This document shows, piece after piece, positions 46,550 to 56,855 of a stretch of DNA of 64,000 nucleotides. How positions within the stretch are numbered: position 1 is the stretch's first letter; every line of letters starts with the position of its first letter. Origin of the DNA: Sesamum alatum (Eukaryota; Streptophyta; Magnoliopsida; Lamiales; Pedaliaceae). The position numbers and the translations under genes are program-made. The stretch spans positions 12,247,866 through 12,311,865 of the forward strand of contig JACGWO010000011.1 in the NCBI GenBank assembly GCA_034509735.1, written 5' to 3'. The notes below the pieces were generated by a model that saw nothing but the letters and a program-made list of their open reading frames with translations, was not told where the DNA came from and did no database searches.

Positions 46550-46800
46550 ACCGTTGATCCCTTGCCCGAGTGGTGAGGTTGAGGTCCCACAACTAAGAGG
46601 TCGTGTGTTCGAGTACTATGAATGTAGGGAGTTGTTTAATTTATAAGTTGATTGTATTATTCCTTTGATTGATGTGTAGATGTGGATTTGTTATTATACC
46701 GTGGACTAAATAGATGTTTTATACTGTTGTAATAGCAATTTGTTATTGTATTTTCAAAGTAATAGTTCATCGCTCATCATAAAAAAAAAAAATAAAATAA
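46550..46800 (+). mobile_element. SINE with tRNA-like head and A-rich tail
   Basis: Head: TTGCCCGAGTGGTGAGG as A box and GTGTTCGAGTAC as B box (46606-46617), like a tRNA gene. The body is shared with 1-140 and 42945-43176. The tail is A-rich from 46781. A short flanking repeat, ACCTCTT (about 46541 and 46809), is a possible target duplication. Pol III would transcribe it, and a LINE would supply the reverse transcriptase. Confidence 0.8.
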
Positions 46801-46809
46801 AAAAATAAA

Positions 46810-46990
46810 CCTCTTGAAAATTGAGGTCCGATAAACAAGTTTGAGGTCATGGATTCGAGTCCTACCAGACGTGTGTGTCTATATCACTTTATATGAATAT
46901 TTGTAAAGTTTTGATTTATTTATTATTCTTAATTATATGATGTGTTGGTTGGATTGATGTGTCACTCAATTTATCGAGACGTTAATGTAT
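46810..46990 (+). mobile_element. Possible SINE fragment
   Basis: A B-box-like GGATTCGAGTCCT (46852-46864), preceded by GTTTGAGGTCAT, suggests another tRNA-derived element. The body differs from the two other SINE groups and no A tail is evident. Confidence 0.35.
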
Positions 46991-47007
46991 TAATTATATA
47001 ATTGCCA

Positions 47008-47283
47008 ATGACGTCTAGCTCAGTTGGCGAAGTTGAGGCCCCATGACCTCGAAACCCATTGAATGCGTGGGATATTTTTCTACTGTATAGTAGGTGAAGG
47101 TCTTTCTACTGTAATTAGTAGGTGTTGTTTGGATGTTGGTGTAATTATTTAGAGTGTTGATTAGGATATAGTTGTTGTAATTGTCTTTATTCAAATATTG
47201 ATATTGATAGGACGGATTATAACAAATTTATTTTAATATTTAATAATATTTCATCGCTTTCACTTAAAAAAAATATATTGATG
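47008..47283 (+). mobile_element. SINE, second group, with 12-bp duplication
   Basis: Head GTCTAGCTCAGTTGGCGAAG resembles a tRNA D-arm A box. The B box is decayed (CTCGAAACCC). The body ACTGTATAGTAGGTGAAGG is shared with the inverted SINE at 22679-22897, and the tail after CATCGCTTTCACTT is A-rich. Flanks ATATAATTGCCA (46996-47007) and ATATAATTACCA (47284-47295) match at 11 of 12 positions. Confidence 0.85.
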
Positions 47284-47538
47284 ATATAATTACCACCTCA
47301 AAGAAGAGATTCTTAACTTATAATCTATTCAATTCAGACTCCACGTAATTATATATTATTATTTTTTGCTTTTCTATTTTATAGTCAATAGTTGTTCCAT
47401 TCACATTGCGTGAAGTCATCTTCATGGCTAATTTATCATGCTTGCATGTTAAAACATATGACTATGATTGAAACTTGACTTTTAATACTTATAAGTCTGA
47501 AAAGTGCTCTTTTAATTTTTTTACTTCAGTATAAAATA

Positions 47539-48004
47539 TAGGGAAAATAACATTTTTCATCCTGTAATTTAGAGTTTTTCCACTTTTGATCTCATTGATT
47601 ATAGGATTCTCATTTTTAATCCCGTAACTTTTAAAAAGTAGCACTTTTGGTCCCATGCCACTTTTCCGTTAATTTTTTTAACAAAAAAACACCACGTGCT
47701 TAGCACGTGGCCATTAGGGCCTTTACACTTTTGGTCCCATATGTTATGGGATTCTCACTTTTGGTCCTACATGTTATGAAATTTTCACTTTTGGTTCCAT
47801 AACTTTCAAAAAGTAACACTTTTTGTCCCATGCATTTAACGGCCACGTGGCACTTTCCATTAAATACCTAACGGAAAGTATCATGGGATCCAAATTAAGT
47901 GCTATTTTTTGAAAGTTACAGGACCAAAAATGATAATGCCGTATCCAATGGGACCAAAAATAAAAAAACCCTAAATTATGGGATGAAAAATGTTATTTTC
48001 CCTA
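47539..48004. mobile_element. MITE with perfect 24-bp inverted ends
   Basis: Starts TAGGGAAAATAAC and ends GTTATTTTCCCTA; the outer 24 bases are perfect reverse complements. The flanks are AAATA on both sides. Because the element also begins and ends in TA, either a 5-bp or a TA target duplication is possible, so the superfamily is undecided. The interior carries the CACTTTTGGTCCC motif also seen in 9633-10375. Confidence 0.85.
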
Positions 48005-48262
48005 AAATATACTAGCGATGAAAACATATTCAATACGAGTGTATAATTAAATTTTTGTTATATTTATTTAATAATAAAAAATAAAATGAATAATTAATCT
48101 AAACTAAAAAATGAATAACTTTAAATGTATATGATTAAGAAATTAATATAATTAATTAATAAAAAATATGTATTAGTGAAAGAAAATATAGTTAGTTGTG
48201 TTTGACCCGATCCATATTTTTTCGATCATGGTAATTATTGTAGGGATCTCCTTTTAATAAAT

Positions 48263-48264
<2 letters not shown>

Positions 48265-48291
<27 letters not shown>
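48265..48291. repeat. (TA)n microsatellite
   Basis: About 13 TA dinucleotides immediately before a Helitron-like unit. Confidence 0.9.
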
Positions 48292-48292
<1 letters not shown>

Positions 48293-48295
<3 letters not shown>

Positions 48296-48680
48296 ATTGT
48301 CGCCGAACATAGTCCTACGAGCATATAAAGAAAAATCTTAGTGTGAGATAAAAAAAAATTGTAAATAGAAAAAAAACAATGGTGCTGTGAGAGAATATAG
48401 AAAGAATTGTCAAGTGATGTGAGAGAGAAAAATAAATTGTAATTATGGGTTTATTAAAAATATGAAAGTTTGTGATAAAAAAGAAACATGAAGAAATAAG
48501 GTGAGAGAGAAATGTGCAACAGTGGGATGAGAGAAAAAAAAATTATAACTGTGAGATTATTAAAAATATTGAAATTACTATTCTAATCAAAATTTTATTT
48601 GAAGGGAAGAGATGAATAAAGGATAAATTTAAGTATTCAAAAATTGATACAATAAAAAAATTTGTTTTTATAATAGTACA
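48293..48680 (-). mobile_element. Helitron-like element, third member of the 6775-7334 family
   Basis: Shares GAGCATATAAAGAA, GTGTGAGAT and the end TTTTTATAATAGTAC with the two copies at 6775-7334, but the CTAG and hairpin end are decayed (CAATTGTCGCC). Confidence 0.5.
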
Positions 48681-48911
48681 AATATATATGTAAATATACC
48701 AATAAATTATTGGTCAATAGTAAGCGAGTCGCAGCCCAAAACACACACTTGTTGGAAGGAATTTAACTTTTAATCAACAACAAATGCTCAATTCCATCTT
48801 AAAACTAGAAATTTCTTTATTGATGGCTTGAATATTCCTCCATATCACTTTGTTCAATTTGAAATTCCATCTTCTATTATAAATTATGAATACATTTCAA
48901 TTACATATTTA

Positions 48912-49620
48912 AAATGGGAAAAATGCAAACAACTCTCTTATAATATTGCAAATGTGCAAATTACTCTCCTATAAAAAATAAAAAGGTAAATTACATCTAC
49001 CTCCCCTGAGGTTTAACATAATTACAAATATCTCATCGTTGTTTGAAAAATTACAAATACCCCTTGAGGTTTGTAATTTTTAACCAAAGGCCTGAAATTG
49101 ACCATTTTGCCCTTAATTTTTTTTTATTAAAATTATAGAAAAATCGGTCAAGGCAAATTGTATTATTGCTCCCCGTGTAAAAAACTTAAAAAACCTCTCT
49201 CTGCACATTGTAGTCCAAATTTTTTTTAAGAATTAAATAAAAATAATTCAGTGGATAAGGGCATTTTGGTCAGTTCACCCATAAAATTGATGGAAATGGG
49301 TTATTTGTTAGATAGTTACAAACCTTAGGGGAGTATTTGTAATTTTTCAAACAACGAGGGGGTATTTGTAATTATGCCCAACCTCAAGGGAGGTATATGT
49401 AATTACCCAAAATAAAATAACAATTTATTTCTTTGTGTTTTGTATAATGAATCAATTTATCTCCCCATATTTTTTAAAATGGAGCAATTTACCCCCTAGA
49501 TAGAGTGTAAATTGCTTCATTTTAATAAACACATGGAGTAAATTGCTCTTTTTTTTTTTTTCATAAGAGAACTACTTTGTTCATTTGCAATATCACATGG
49601 AGGTAAATTACGTTAAACTC
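48912..49620. mobile_element. Foldback MITE (GCAAATTAC family) with nested Mutator-type MITE
   Basis: Arms at 48912-48975 (GCAAATTACTCTCC) and 49560-49620 (GCAATATCACATGGAGGTAAATT) are inverted. It lies between the SINE/MITE cluster and BAHD gene 2, about 120 bp past that gene's stop. It is interrupted by the MITE at 48984-49408. Confidence 0.6.
48984..49408. mobile_element. Mutator-type MITE, copy 2
   Basis: Ends AGGTAAATTACA and TAATTACCC. The flanks are the identical 9-mer AAAATAAAA (48975-48983 and 49409-49417). Internal sequence matches 45274-45705 in the same left-right order. Confidence 0.82.
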
Positions 49621-49740
49621 AAATATATTTAAAATACCACTTTACATTTCATGCACTTTTGTAACATGAAATATGAAAATAAAACACCAATTTATCCAGT
49701 TACAGACAATTTCTTGCTTGATGAAAATGTTATTACATCA

Positions 49741-51096
49741 TCAAATATCGTCGTAGAAGCACTTCTTGAAAGCATCCATATGTTCTTCCTGCAGCCATAT
49801 TGCCACCTTAAACGACCCATCGCCTTCACGCCCTGGAATAATGAACGTTTTCCCGTCAAATCCCATCGGCCCAGGCCCCAGATGGATTTCATTTCCCCAC
49901 CCGAAATCTGTGCCGTAGAGCGGCAACGCCGTCCAGCTTATGATTGCCAAGTTTGGATTTCCATAGAAGTCCCCCTTTGGCCTGCCATTGTTGTCCAGGG
50001 ACCGGAACCGGCCCACGTCCGGCAAGCCCTTGAGGTAGTCCAGATACGCTCTCACTGTGTCATCGGTGACTTTCTCCACAGCTTCACGGATTTTCCTGGA
50101 AGCCATGCCCATGGAATTCGACAGCAGGTTTCCTGATTTATCGGTTGCTTCTACTCGAATCAGGGCGTTCCCGAAGTAGTTTCTCGGCAGAGCTGGTTTG
50201 AGTTTGTTCCGGAAATCGGCCACGAAGTGGAGGCTGGTTTGCTGCTCGGCAATGTGGCCGTGGGCTTTGCTGGTGCACCGCCAGATGTGGGCTGCAACCG
50301 CCTCGAATCTGCTGTACCCACGGCTGCCTGCGGTGCTATTCTCTTTGTCGAAATCCAGATTTGCCTTTGCTCGGAGCTTCTCGATTTGCAGTTTGGTAAG
50401 ACTGAGGAAGGCGACGGAGATCGGCTTTTTTCTCTGTTCCAGGCTGTCTTCCTGGCCTATTAACGTCGGCGGGGGACGGAGCACCGACGGGTCGAATTTA
50501 CAATTTACAGGTATTTCAGTTTCCAGGGCGTTCCGATCAAGAAATGGAGGGATGACGGGCCCTACGCCGCGTGCAAATTTCGTCCATTCGTCGATGAAAT
50601 GGAGAGCACTCGGCCCGTCAGCCATGACATGGGAAATTCCGAGGCCAATGCTAAGCCCGCCGCACCGGAAACGCGTCACCTGAACTATAACCAGAGGAAT
50701 CTCATCAATCGGAGTGGTGTAATCCACCGACGGAATCAGGGCCTGGATCGCCGGAGTCGGGGTGAAATCACCGAAATCCTCCACCATTCCCTCGGACTCG
50801 GCTTCGAAAATCGGGACCCCTTCTCCATTGCAGCGAATCACCACCCTGCTTCCGCCCTCCGCCGCCCAGTTCAGACGGCCGGCGAGCGGGTAAAACAGCG
50901 ACAGGGCTTTGCCGAGGGAGTCTTTCAAAACGGAGACAACATTCACAGCTTCCAACTTCGACGAATGCCTGTAAAAGTAAATTGTCGGAGTGTGGGTTAT
51001 GTCTTTGATTTGATCACAAGAATTCAAATACATAACCCCGTCCGGCGTCGGCTCCGCCGGCCGGACAATGTGAGTAGCCCTGACAGTCACCACCAT
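49741..51096 (-). CDS. BAHD acyltransferase, SHT/HCT-like, paralogue 2
   Basis: Encodes 451 aa in one frame from ATG 51096. The frame stays open 33 codons further upstream, but the family N-terminus (VRATHIVRPAEPTP) and the leader position favour this start. It is about 84% identical to the protein at 26304-27647 by hand count. HVMAD is at 156-160 and DFGWG at 397-401. SWTALP again lacks the shikimate-binding arginine (A390). Differences cluster at residues about 42-64 and 168-202, plus a 3-residue insertion (ENSTAG region, about 252-257). All are away from the two signature motifs, so substrate preference may differ while chemistry is kept. The likely reaction is hydroxycinnamoyl transfer from CoA to an amine or alcohol in the cytosol; the acceptor is unknown. 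It is inverted relative to paralogue 1, with 22 kb of mostly transposon DNA between. Confidence 0.95.
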   Translation of the reverse strand: MVVTVRATHIVRPAEPTPDGVMYLNSCDQIKDITHTPTIYFYRHSSKLEAVNVVSVLKDSLGKALSLFYPLAGRLNWAAEGGSRVVIRCNGEGVPIFEAESEGMVEDFGDFTPTPAIQALIPSVDYTTPIDEIPLVIVQVTRFRCGGLSIGLGISHVMADGPSALHFIDEWTKFARGVGPVIPPFLDRNALETEIPVNCKFDPSVLRPPPTLIGQEDSLEQRKKPISVAFLSLTKLQIEKLRAKANLDFDKENSTAGSRGYSRFEAVAAHIWRCTSKAHGHIAEQQTSLHFVADFRNKLKPALPRNYFGNALIRVEATDKSGNLLSNSMGMASRKIREAVEKVTDDTVRAYLDYLKGLPDVGRFRSLDNNGRPKGDFYGNPNLAIISWTALPLYGTDFGWGNEIHLGPGPMGFDGKTFIIPGREGDGSFKVAIWLQEEHMDAFKKCFYDDI

Positions 51097-51211
51097 ATCG
51101 ATTTCTCTCTGAAAATTACAGAAATACAGCAGAAATGGAGAGCTGGGATTGCTGTAATATTGCTGACGGGAAGGAGAGTTTGTATGGATCAACAATCCAA
51201 TATGCAGACTT

Positions 51212-51222
51212 TTATATATATG
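51212..51222 (-). promoter_or_regulatory. TATA box of BAHD gene 2
   Basis: The minus strand reads CATATATATAAAAG about 115-125 bp before the ATG, giving a predicted leader of about 85-90 nt. The leader shows no obvious similarity to that of gene 1. Confidence 0.6.
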
Positions 51223-51233
51223 GAAAGATGAGT

Positions 51234-51242
51234 GTTGGTTGG
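51234..51242 (-). promoter_or_regulatory. MYB-type CCAACCAAC element
   Basis: The minus strand reads CCAACCAAC about 12 bp upstream of the TATA box, close to the AC-II core ACCAACC. Gene 1 has an ACCTACC in its promoter, so both copies may be under R2R3-MYB control. Inference only. Confidence 0.35.
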
Positions 51243-51632
51243 CCTGTTAGCACTAGTTGTCATGATCCCACTAAAAATTCTAGATTGGATCCCACTCAAC
51301 TTAACTTGAATCAATTATATGATAAGTATAATATAATTGTTGTGTCATTAGTATACAATTCAAGAAAAGTAACCAATCACGTAAAAAGTGGATTATACTT
51401 GCTCTATAATTTATTTGATTCGATCAAATCTGAATCGGACAAAAAATTCCCATAATCCCACTTGAGTTTGTAATATTAAATTCCAGCAAGTGGACTTTCT
51501 GAAAATTGATCCGGCAGCTTCCACAAGCTGACTGCTGACCAATTCCCTTACGCGCTTCAAGTGGAAATTTAAATAATATATATTGTAGCAAGAATGAAAT
51601 ATAATAATCAACTCCTTCTACAGTTAATATTT
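51243..51632. other. Upstream region of BAHD gene 2
   Basis: AT-rich, no recognised gene. It does not resemble the region upstream of BAHD gene 1, so the promoters have diverged or were replaced. Confidence 0.45.
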
Positions 51633-51895
51633 TGAAAAAATTGCAAGCAACCTTATGTAATATTGTAAATTACCATCACATAAAAAATAAAATAATAATT
51701 TATTACCTCGCTGTATTTTTTAAAATGAATTAATTTACCTCTTGTATTTTTTAAAATAGAACGATTTATCTCCCTAAATAGGGGGTGAATTGCTCCATTT
51801 TAAAAAACACAGTGAGGTAAATTACTAATTTTTTTTTCATAAAGAGTAATTTACTCATTTGCAATATCACAGGAAGGTAAATTACATTAAACCCG
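51633..51895. mobile_element. Foldback MITE (GCAAATTAC family)
   Basis: Left arm (GCAAGCAACCTTATGTAATATTG) and right arm (GCAATATCACAGGAAGGTAAATT) are inverted, with an internal palindrome around ATTTTAAAAAACACAG. Same family as 48912-49620. Confidence 0.6.
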
Positions 51896-52204
51896 TTAAG
51901 TAGTTTAGGATTGGTGATGTCAGATTGTTAGTTTCTGACGGAGACAAAGCACGGTCTAAGGGCAGATCAATTCTTTTTCGAAAAAGCAACAGGATACCAA
52001 ACACAACACATTTTTAAATTCATATGTAATTATACTGGATTATCGATAGTAAATAACGGTCACATATTGACGGTTGGTGAGGAGTAAAAATAAATTTACA
52101 GGCTCTCGCATTAATTATCTAGAGTGGTATAAATATCGTTTATATTATTGTAAATTGAGAATTATTAAGAGCAACTGAAAGGGAAGAATTGATTGAAGAA
52201 CTAA

Positions 52205-52705
52205 GCCTTGTGTTTGGTTTCGTTTTTTGAATGATTTGTTTTGTTTTGTGAAGATAGAGAGAGAAAAATAAAGATAAATAAGTGTGTGTTAGAGATATAG
52301 TGTGTGTTTGGATTTGTTTTTGGAGTTAATTTTAAATAGTGAAAAAAAATATATTGTATGTATTGTGTTGTATATTTGGAGACAAAAAATACAATTCATT
52401 GTCAAATCATGTCTCTTTTATACATTTTTATATATGTATATACGTATATAGTAATATTTGAATTTTTTTTATGAAATGTGTTGTATATTGGGAGACAAAA
52501 AATACTGTTCATTGTCAAATCATGTCTCTTTTATATATTTTTATAATGTATATGTGTATATAATAATATTTATATGTTTGTAGGTAAATATAGGTATAAA
52601 TGGGAGAACAGTCCAAAACACCTAATAAAAATGTTTTGGATAATGTTATGTTTGGTTTTATTTTCTCACTGTCTCAAAAACGGTCGGAAAATGAAACCAA
52701 ACATA
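52205..52705. mobile_element. Foldback MITE (GTGTTTGGTTTC ends)
   Basis: Starts near TTGTGTTTGGTTTCGTTTT and ends near AAAATGAAACCAAACATAG, inverted. The interior contains a tandem duplication, listed separately. A related single end occurs at about 52900-52925. Confidence 0.6.
52360..52590. repeat. Tandem duplication, about 116-bp unit
   Basis: Two copies of a unit starting at TGTTGTATATTTGGAGACA (about 52366) and TGTTGTATATTGGGAGACA (about 52480), both containing TTGTCAAATCATGTCTC. The spacing is about 115 bp. Confidence 0.75.
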
Positions 52706-53157
52706 GCAAAGGGTTTCCAGCTTCTGAAGTATAAACGTGTGCTGATCACGAGTTCTTAATTAATAATATTAAGTCGATTTTGATTTTTGCGACATCATTT
52801 TCATTCAAAGAGTTCTTTTGGAAAATAATATAATACATATATATATTCCCCCTAAAACTCATTTTAAAAATAAAACGACGATAAAAATGTACGAGAATGT
52901 GGGTTGTGTTTGGTTCCATTTTTAGATTGTTTTTTCTTTATTTACGAGAGACAAATTAATTAAGAGATACAGATAATATGCATGTATTGTTAAGAGTTCT
53001 TAATCAGTTTTTGTGTTTCGTATTTGATGGTGTAAAATTTGGAAAGAATGTAGCCTATGCACGTTTGCACCAAACCAACACAAGAAGCTCGAAAAGTAAA
53101 GAAACTTGTAAAGTATAAATTTCATATATCTAAAAAAGGTAAAGTTACAATGAATTC

Positions 53158-53393
53158 ACCCCCTATTTATAGTAAATTTTTGGGGGTGAAGTTACAATTT
53201 AACCCTTTGATCCTACGACCTAGAATTGATCTGCCGAGGGTATGACGGTAATTTCACGTGCCCACTCCTTTCTTAACTTCCATCTCTTAACTCCCTCTAA
53301 CTTCCCCTTTAACTTCCATTTGGGGCATTTGTGTAGTTTTTCATAAGCTGGAGGGCCTTTTTGTGAATAATATTTTTCTCCTCATCAGTAGGC
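53158..53393. repeat. Direct repeat flanking the second antisense-type ORF, left copy
   Basis: Begins CCCCCTATTTATAGTAAAT and ends CTCCTCATCAGTA. It is nearly identical to 55439-55669, with only about half a dozen differences by eye over about 230 bp. It may be a short LTR or a duplicated promoter segment; no LTR ends or primer site were recognised. Confidence 0.85.
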
Positions 53394-53605
53394 CCCCGAC
53401 TTTCAGGAATTTCCTTAGAAACCTGAAAGTTCCAAGTAGCAATTTGACTTTGAATTAACTTCTCTTTGGAACAGACTTCTTTTTACTCTCCTTATTCCAT
53501 CTGGGAGTCCTTCTTCTCTTCCAACTCTCTTTCTTCAAACGAATTGCATTCCTGTTAGAATTCTTCTCTTTTATTACTCCTTCTTCAACTTGGACTCTTC
53601 CGCCC

Positions 53606-53615
53606 TATATAAATA
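53606..53615 (+). promoter_or_regulatory. TATA box of the second Gypsy ORF
   Basis: TATATAAATA about 80-90 bp before the first ATG (53694), in a better-preserved context (CCCTATATAAATAGG) than most of this window. Confidence 0.65.
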
Positions 53616-53693
53616 GGAGGTAATATATCCTCAATTTTTTCATTGTGCATCTTCTTGCCTTCGTCGTCTCCTCAAAAGAAAAGAAAAATAAGA

Positions 53694-55434
53694 ATGCCGA
53701 AACGCTTTAACTCGGGTATTTAGTCTTTCACCTTCCCACTGCTCCATTTAATTTTTCTGTTCTCCGCGTTAGTGTTTCCAAAATATTCTTTCAAAAAATA
53801 CTTCTTTATTCATCCAAGAAAAAACGAGGTCTCGATCCTTTTCTTCTTTCTCCCTTTTTTTTAAAAAAAAATCTGCGTCATGTCGAACAATTCAAATAGC
53901 GCCGGGGTCCCGTGGGGGAGGACTTCCACGCTGCCGAGCCGGGGCCAGGGACTGCCTCGGCGCGGCGCTGGTCGAGGTAGCCCACCTCGACCAGAATCTG
54001 GCCGAGGCGCTGCGCCTCGCCAGGGGCGAGCCCTCGGCCAGATTTTGGCCGAGGTGCCGGTCCTCGGCCAGCTCCCGCCCGAGGGGCGGCTCCTGCTCCT
54101 TCCGTTCCGGTTACTCCTTCCGTCCCAGTTATAAGTCTAGATTCCTCTCTTCCTTCAGCTTCTCACTTGGGTCCGGATATCGTGGACTTTGATCACGAGG
54201 TGATTGAAGCGATTCGGAACCTTCCCGCTTGTCCATCGCCTTCCCCAAATCCGTCCTTTGAGTCAAGTTCTCGAGATACTCCCCCACTCTTGTCCCCACT
54301 TGCAACTGATCTTGTTGACTCTGGTCTAGATGGAACTGAGTCCTCTTCAGCCCCCACTCAAAATCTCGTTGTCGTATAATGGATGTTGATAGTTGCCTTT
54401 GTCGTGTGAGTTTTGAAGAATTTCGCTCCCTAGAAGCTAGTGTCAACGCTTCTTCCGAGTTTGCCCTCTTGTTTCCTAGTATTGACGATTGGATCAAATT
54501 TTCCCCTCCTGGGTATTTTACCGTATATTTGTCATTCTTTTCCTCGGGTTTCACTCTTCCCCCTCATCCTCTGCTATCCCAAATCATCACCCGTACTACC
54601 TTGAGCATTAGTCAATTTACACCAAACTCTTTTGTAAGTTTTAGAGGGTTCCTTCAGCGTTTTGAGGAGCTCGATTTGACCCCATCACTTGAAGCCTTTT
54701 ATACTTTATTCACTGTCAGGAAGGTACCCAACGATTCTTCTTACTTCTATTTCTATCCTCGGGGAAATTGTAAGATTCTTGGGGGTAATGTCTCTTCTAA
54801 GGGTCCTTGGAAAGAGAAGTTTTTGTTTGTAAAGGACTCGTCCTGGGGATTAACTGCCCCTTGGGGGGAATCATGTTCTGTGCCCGACCCCGTTCCTGAC
54901 CTTCGTCTCTCCTTCATCGGGGTTGGGCTGTTCGACCAACTCTTTGACGTCAAAAGTTTAAGGCCTGCCGGTATTTAACTTTCCTGTTTTTACTTGCCTT
55001 GTAAATTTCTTTTTGATGTTTTCTCACTTTTTCCTGTGTTGACTTGTTTGCAGGAGGAAAGAAGATCTCCCTCCACGACGTCCATCGTTTTCGTGACAAA
55101 GAGAATGCCTCAAGGTCCCGTCATCCTCCTCCCCTCCCACCAAGGAGGGGAGAGGGCAGTCGCCGGCGCTCACCTCCTGCCCGGGCCCGGGATCCCCCGG
55201 GGCCCTCAACTCGTCACGAAGGGCGCTCCTCCCCCCCTCCTGAAGGCAATGTCTCCAAACGCCCCCGGGAAGGCGAAGCAGGTCCTCCTCGTCATGGAGC
55301 AGGAAAATGTCTCTTCACCTATGGGACGAACAGACAGGGAGATATCTCCTCTTTTTGGGATGCAGCAGATGTGGATCTTGCTCATAAAAGATCCAGGGAT
55401 CTAGTGAGTCCCTATGACGTGACACTACTTGGTG
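53694..55434 (+). pseudogene. PF04195-like Gypsy additional ORF, 3'-truncated copy
   Basis: First exon MPKRFNSG (53694) ends at a GT. A second part starts at MSNNSNSAG (53880) and is GC-rich with arginine/proline repeats to about 54130. The conserved domain starts at MDVDSCLCRVSFEEF (54379), includes YFTVYLSFFSSGFTLPP and ends RLSFIGVGLFDQLF. A clear 83-bp GT-AG intron lies at 54971-55053, joining ...RPA to GGKKISLHDVHRF. The next exon contains QGDISSFWDAADVDLA and is cut off at about 55420-55434 where the right direct repeat begins, so the coiled-coil exon is missing. A frame change occurs between 54130 and 54379. It matches the minus-strand copy at 18389-20758 domain by domain, but its reading frames are better kept. 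Function unknown. Confidence 0.75.
54971..55053 (+). other. Intron in the Gypsy additional ORF
   Basis: GTATTTAACT at the left border and TTTGCAG at the right. Removing it joins two protein segments that are conserved in the minus-strand copy, where a comparable AT-rich gap sits at the same point (about 19440-19510). Confidence 0.7.
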
Positions 55435-55438
55435 CCCT

Positions 55439-55669
55439 CCCCCTATTTATAGTAAATTTTTGGGGGTGAAGTTACAATTTAACCCTTTGATCCTACGGCC
55501 TAGAATTGATCTGCCGAGGGTATGACGGTAATTTCACGTGCCCACTCTTTTCTTAACTTCCATCTCTTAACTCCCTCTAACTTCCCCTTTAACTTCCATT
55601 TGGGGCATTTGTGTAGTTTTCCATAAGTTGGAGGACCTTTTTGTGAATAATATTTTTCTCCTCATCAGT
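55439..55669. repeat. Direct repeat, right copy
   Basis: Near-identical to 53158-53393. It begins exactly where the ORF similarity is lost and ends at CTCCTCATCAGTA, after which the flanking DNA differs from that after the left copy. Confidence 0.85.
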
Positions 55670-56110
55670 ATTAATGTAAAATAAATTAAAACATACTGAA
55701 CTGTATATTCTATAAAATATAAATAAATATTCAAAATATTTTTTATTATTATTTTTTTAATAATAAAAAAATCAAAAGAAATAGAACCTTATTTCTTGTT
55801 CTTGTCGTGCTCTTCATTTGCGTATTGAGTTGGTGGAAGCTGTCCTAATTAAGTACAGAAGATTATTACCACATAGTAAAGATATAATATGACGTGGATT
55901 GCTTGAGTTTGAGTTAGGAAGTTGGTGATCAGGAGAATTTTAAGCACAAAAAGGTCAAACATGTCGAAAAATAATGCAAACCACCAAACAAAGCAAACTC
56001 ACTTCAGTTTAGCAAATTTAAAACTCCCAACTTTTTTCATAAAAAATTCAAATATTACAGGTAAGGTAGACTAGGCTGGTGGGATTTAGTTGAGGACAAC
56101 TATCAATATT
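55670..56110. other. AT-rich intergenic sequence
   Basis: No gene, RNA or element end was recognised. Confidence 0.5.
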
Positions 56111-56111
56111 C

Positions 56112-56113
<2 letters not shown>

Positions 56114-56151
<38 letters not shown>

Positions 56152-56162
56152 ATTATTATTAA
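56114..56162. repeat. (ATT)n microsatellite
   Basis: About 15 ATT repeats with one interruption. Confidence 0.9.
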
Positions 56163-56164
56163 GA

Positions 56165-56580
56165 ATAATTATATATACAACCTAGATGAGCAAATTAACC
56201 CCCTATAAAAAAAATAGCAATTTATTCCCCGTGTTCTTTAAAATGGAGTAATTTACCACCCTAGACGGGGAGGTAAATTGCTCCATTTTTAAAAATACGG
56301 GAAGATAAATTGATTCATTTTAAAAAACACAAGGAGGTACATGGATATTTTATTTTTCATATGGGGTAACTTGCCCATTTCCAAATCACAGGGGGGGTTG
56401 CTTGCATTTTTTCCAAAAAGTAGGGGTAGTTTGTATAATGATGTTGACTTTTGGGGGGTGTATATATAATTTTTAAAAAATAGTGGTAATTTGTGTAAAT
56501 TATGTTGTCATTTCTTGTGGGTGTAAGGATTGTGTAAATAGATTACAGGTTGGGGGTGTAGATGCCTTTATCCTTATTAC
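56165..56580. mobile_element. Foldback MITE (GCAAATTAC family)
   Basis: Inverted arms with GAGCAAATTAACCCCC (left) and GGGGTAACTTGCCC (right), and an internal palindrome around AAATGGAG/CTCCATTT. It lies just outside the 5' LTR of the next element. Confidence 0.55.
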
Positions 56581-56855
56581 TATTTTTATATTTCAATATT
56601 TTAATGTAATATGTATGTGAATATTATATGTGCAGAGTAGTTTGTGTTTGTTGGATTTATGATTGTATTTGTTTTTTTGACCAAATCAATGGAGAAAAAG
56701 GTTTTGGTCTTAGGATTTAATGTGAATTGTAGGACGAATTGTGGAGTTCCCACCAAGGTTGCTTTGTTAGACCAAGCCATTACAGTTTAGAAATGATCAT
56801 ATGGACTCCTCCTATCGTGTACGGATGTCTGAAAAGAGGTTTTATTTAGGGTAAA

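Noticed and set aside
46550..46620. tRNA-like sequence with A and B boxes
   Set aside because: It does not form a full cloverleaf and continues into a SINE body with an A-rich tail, so it is a SINE head, not a tRNA gene.
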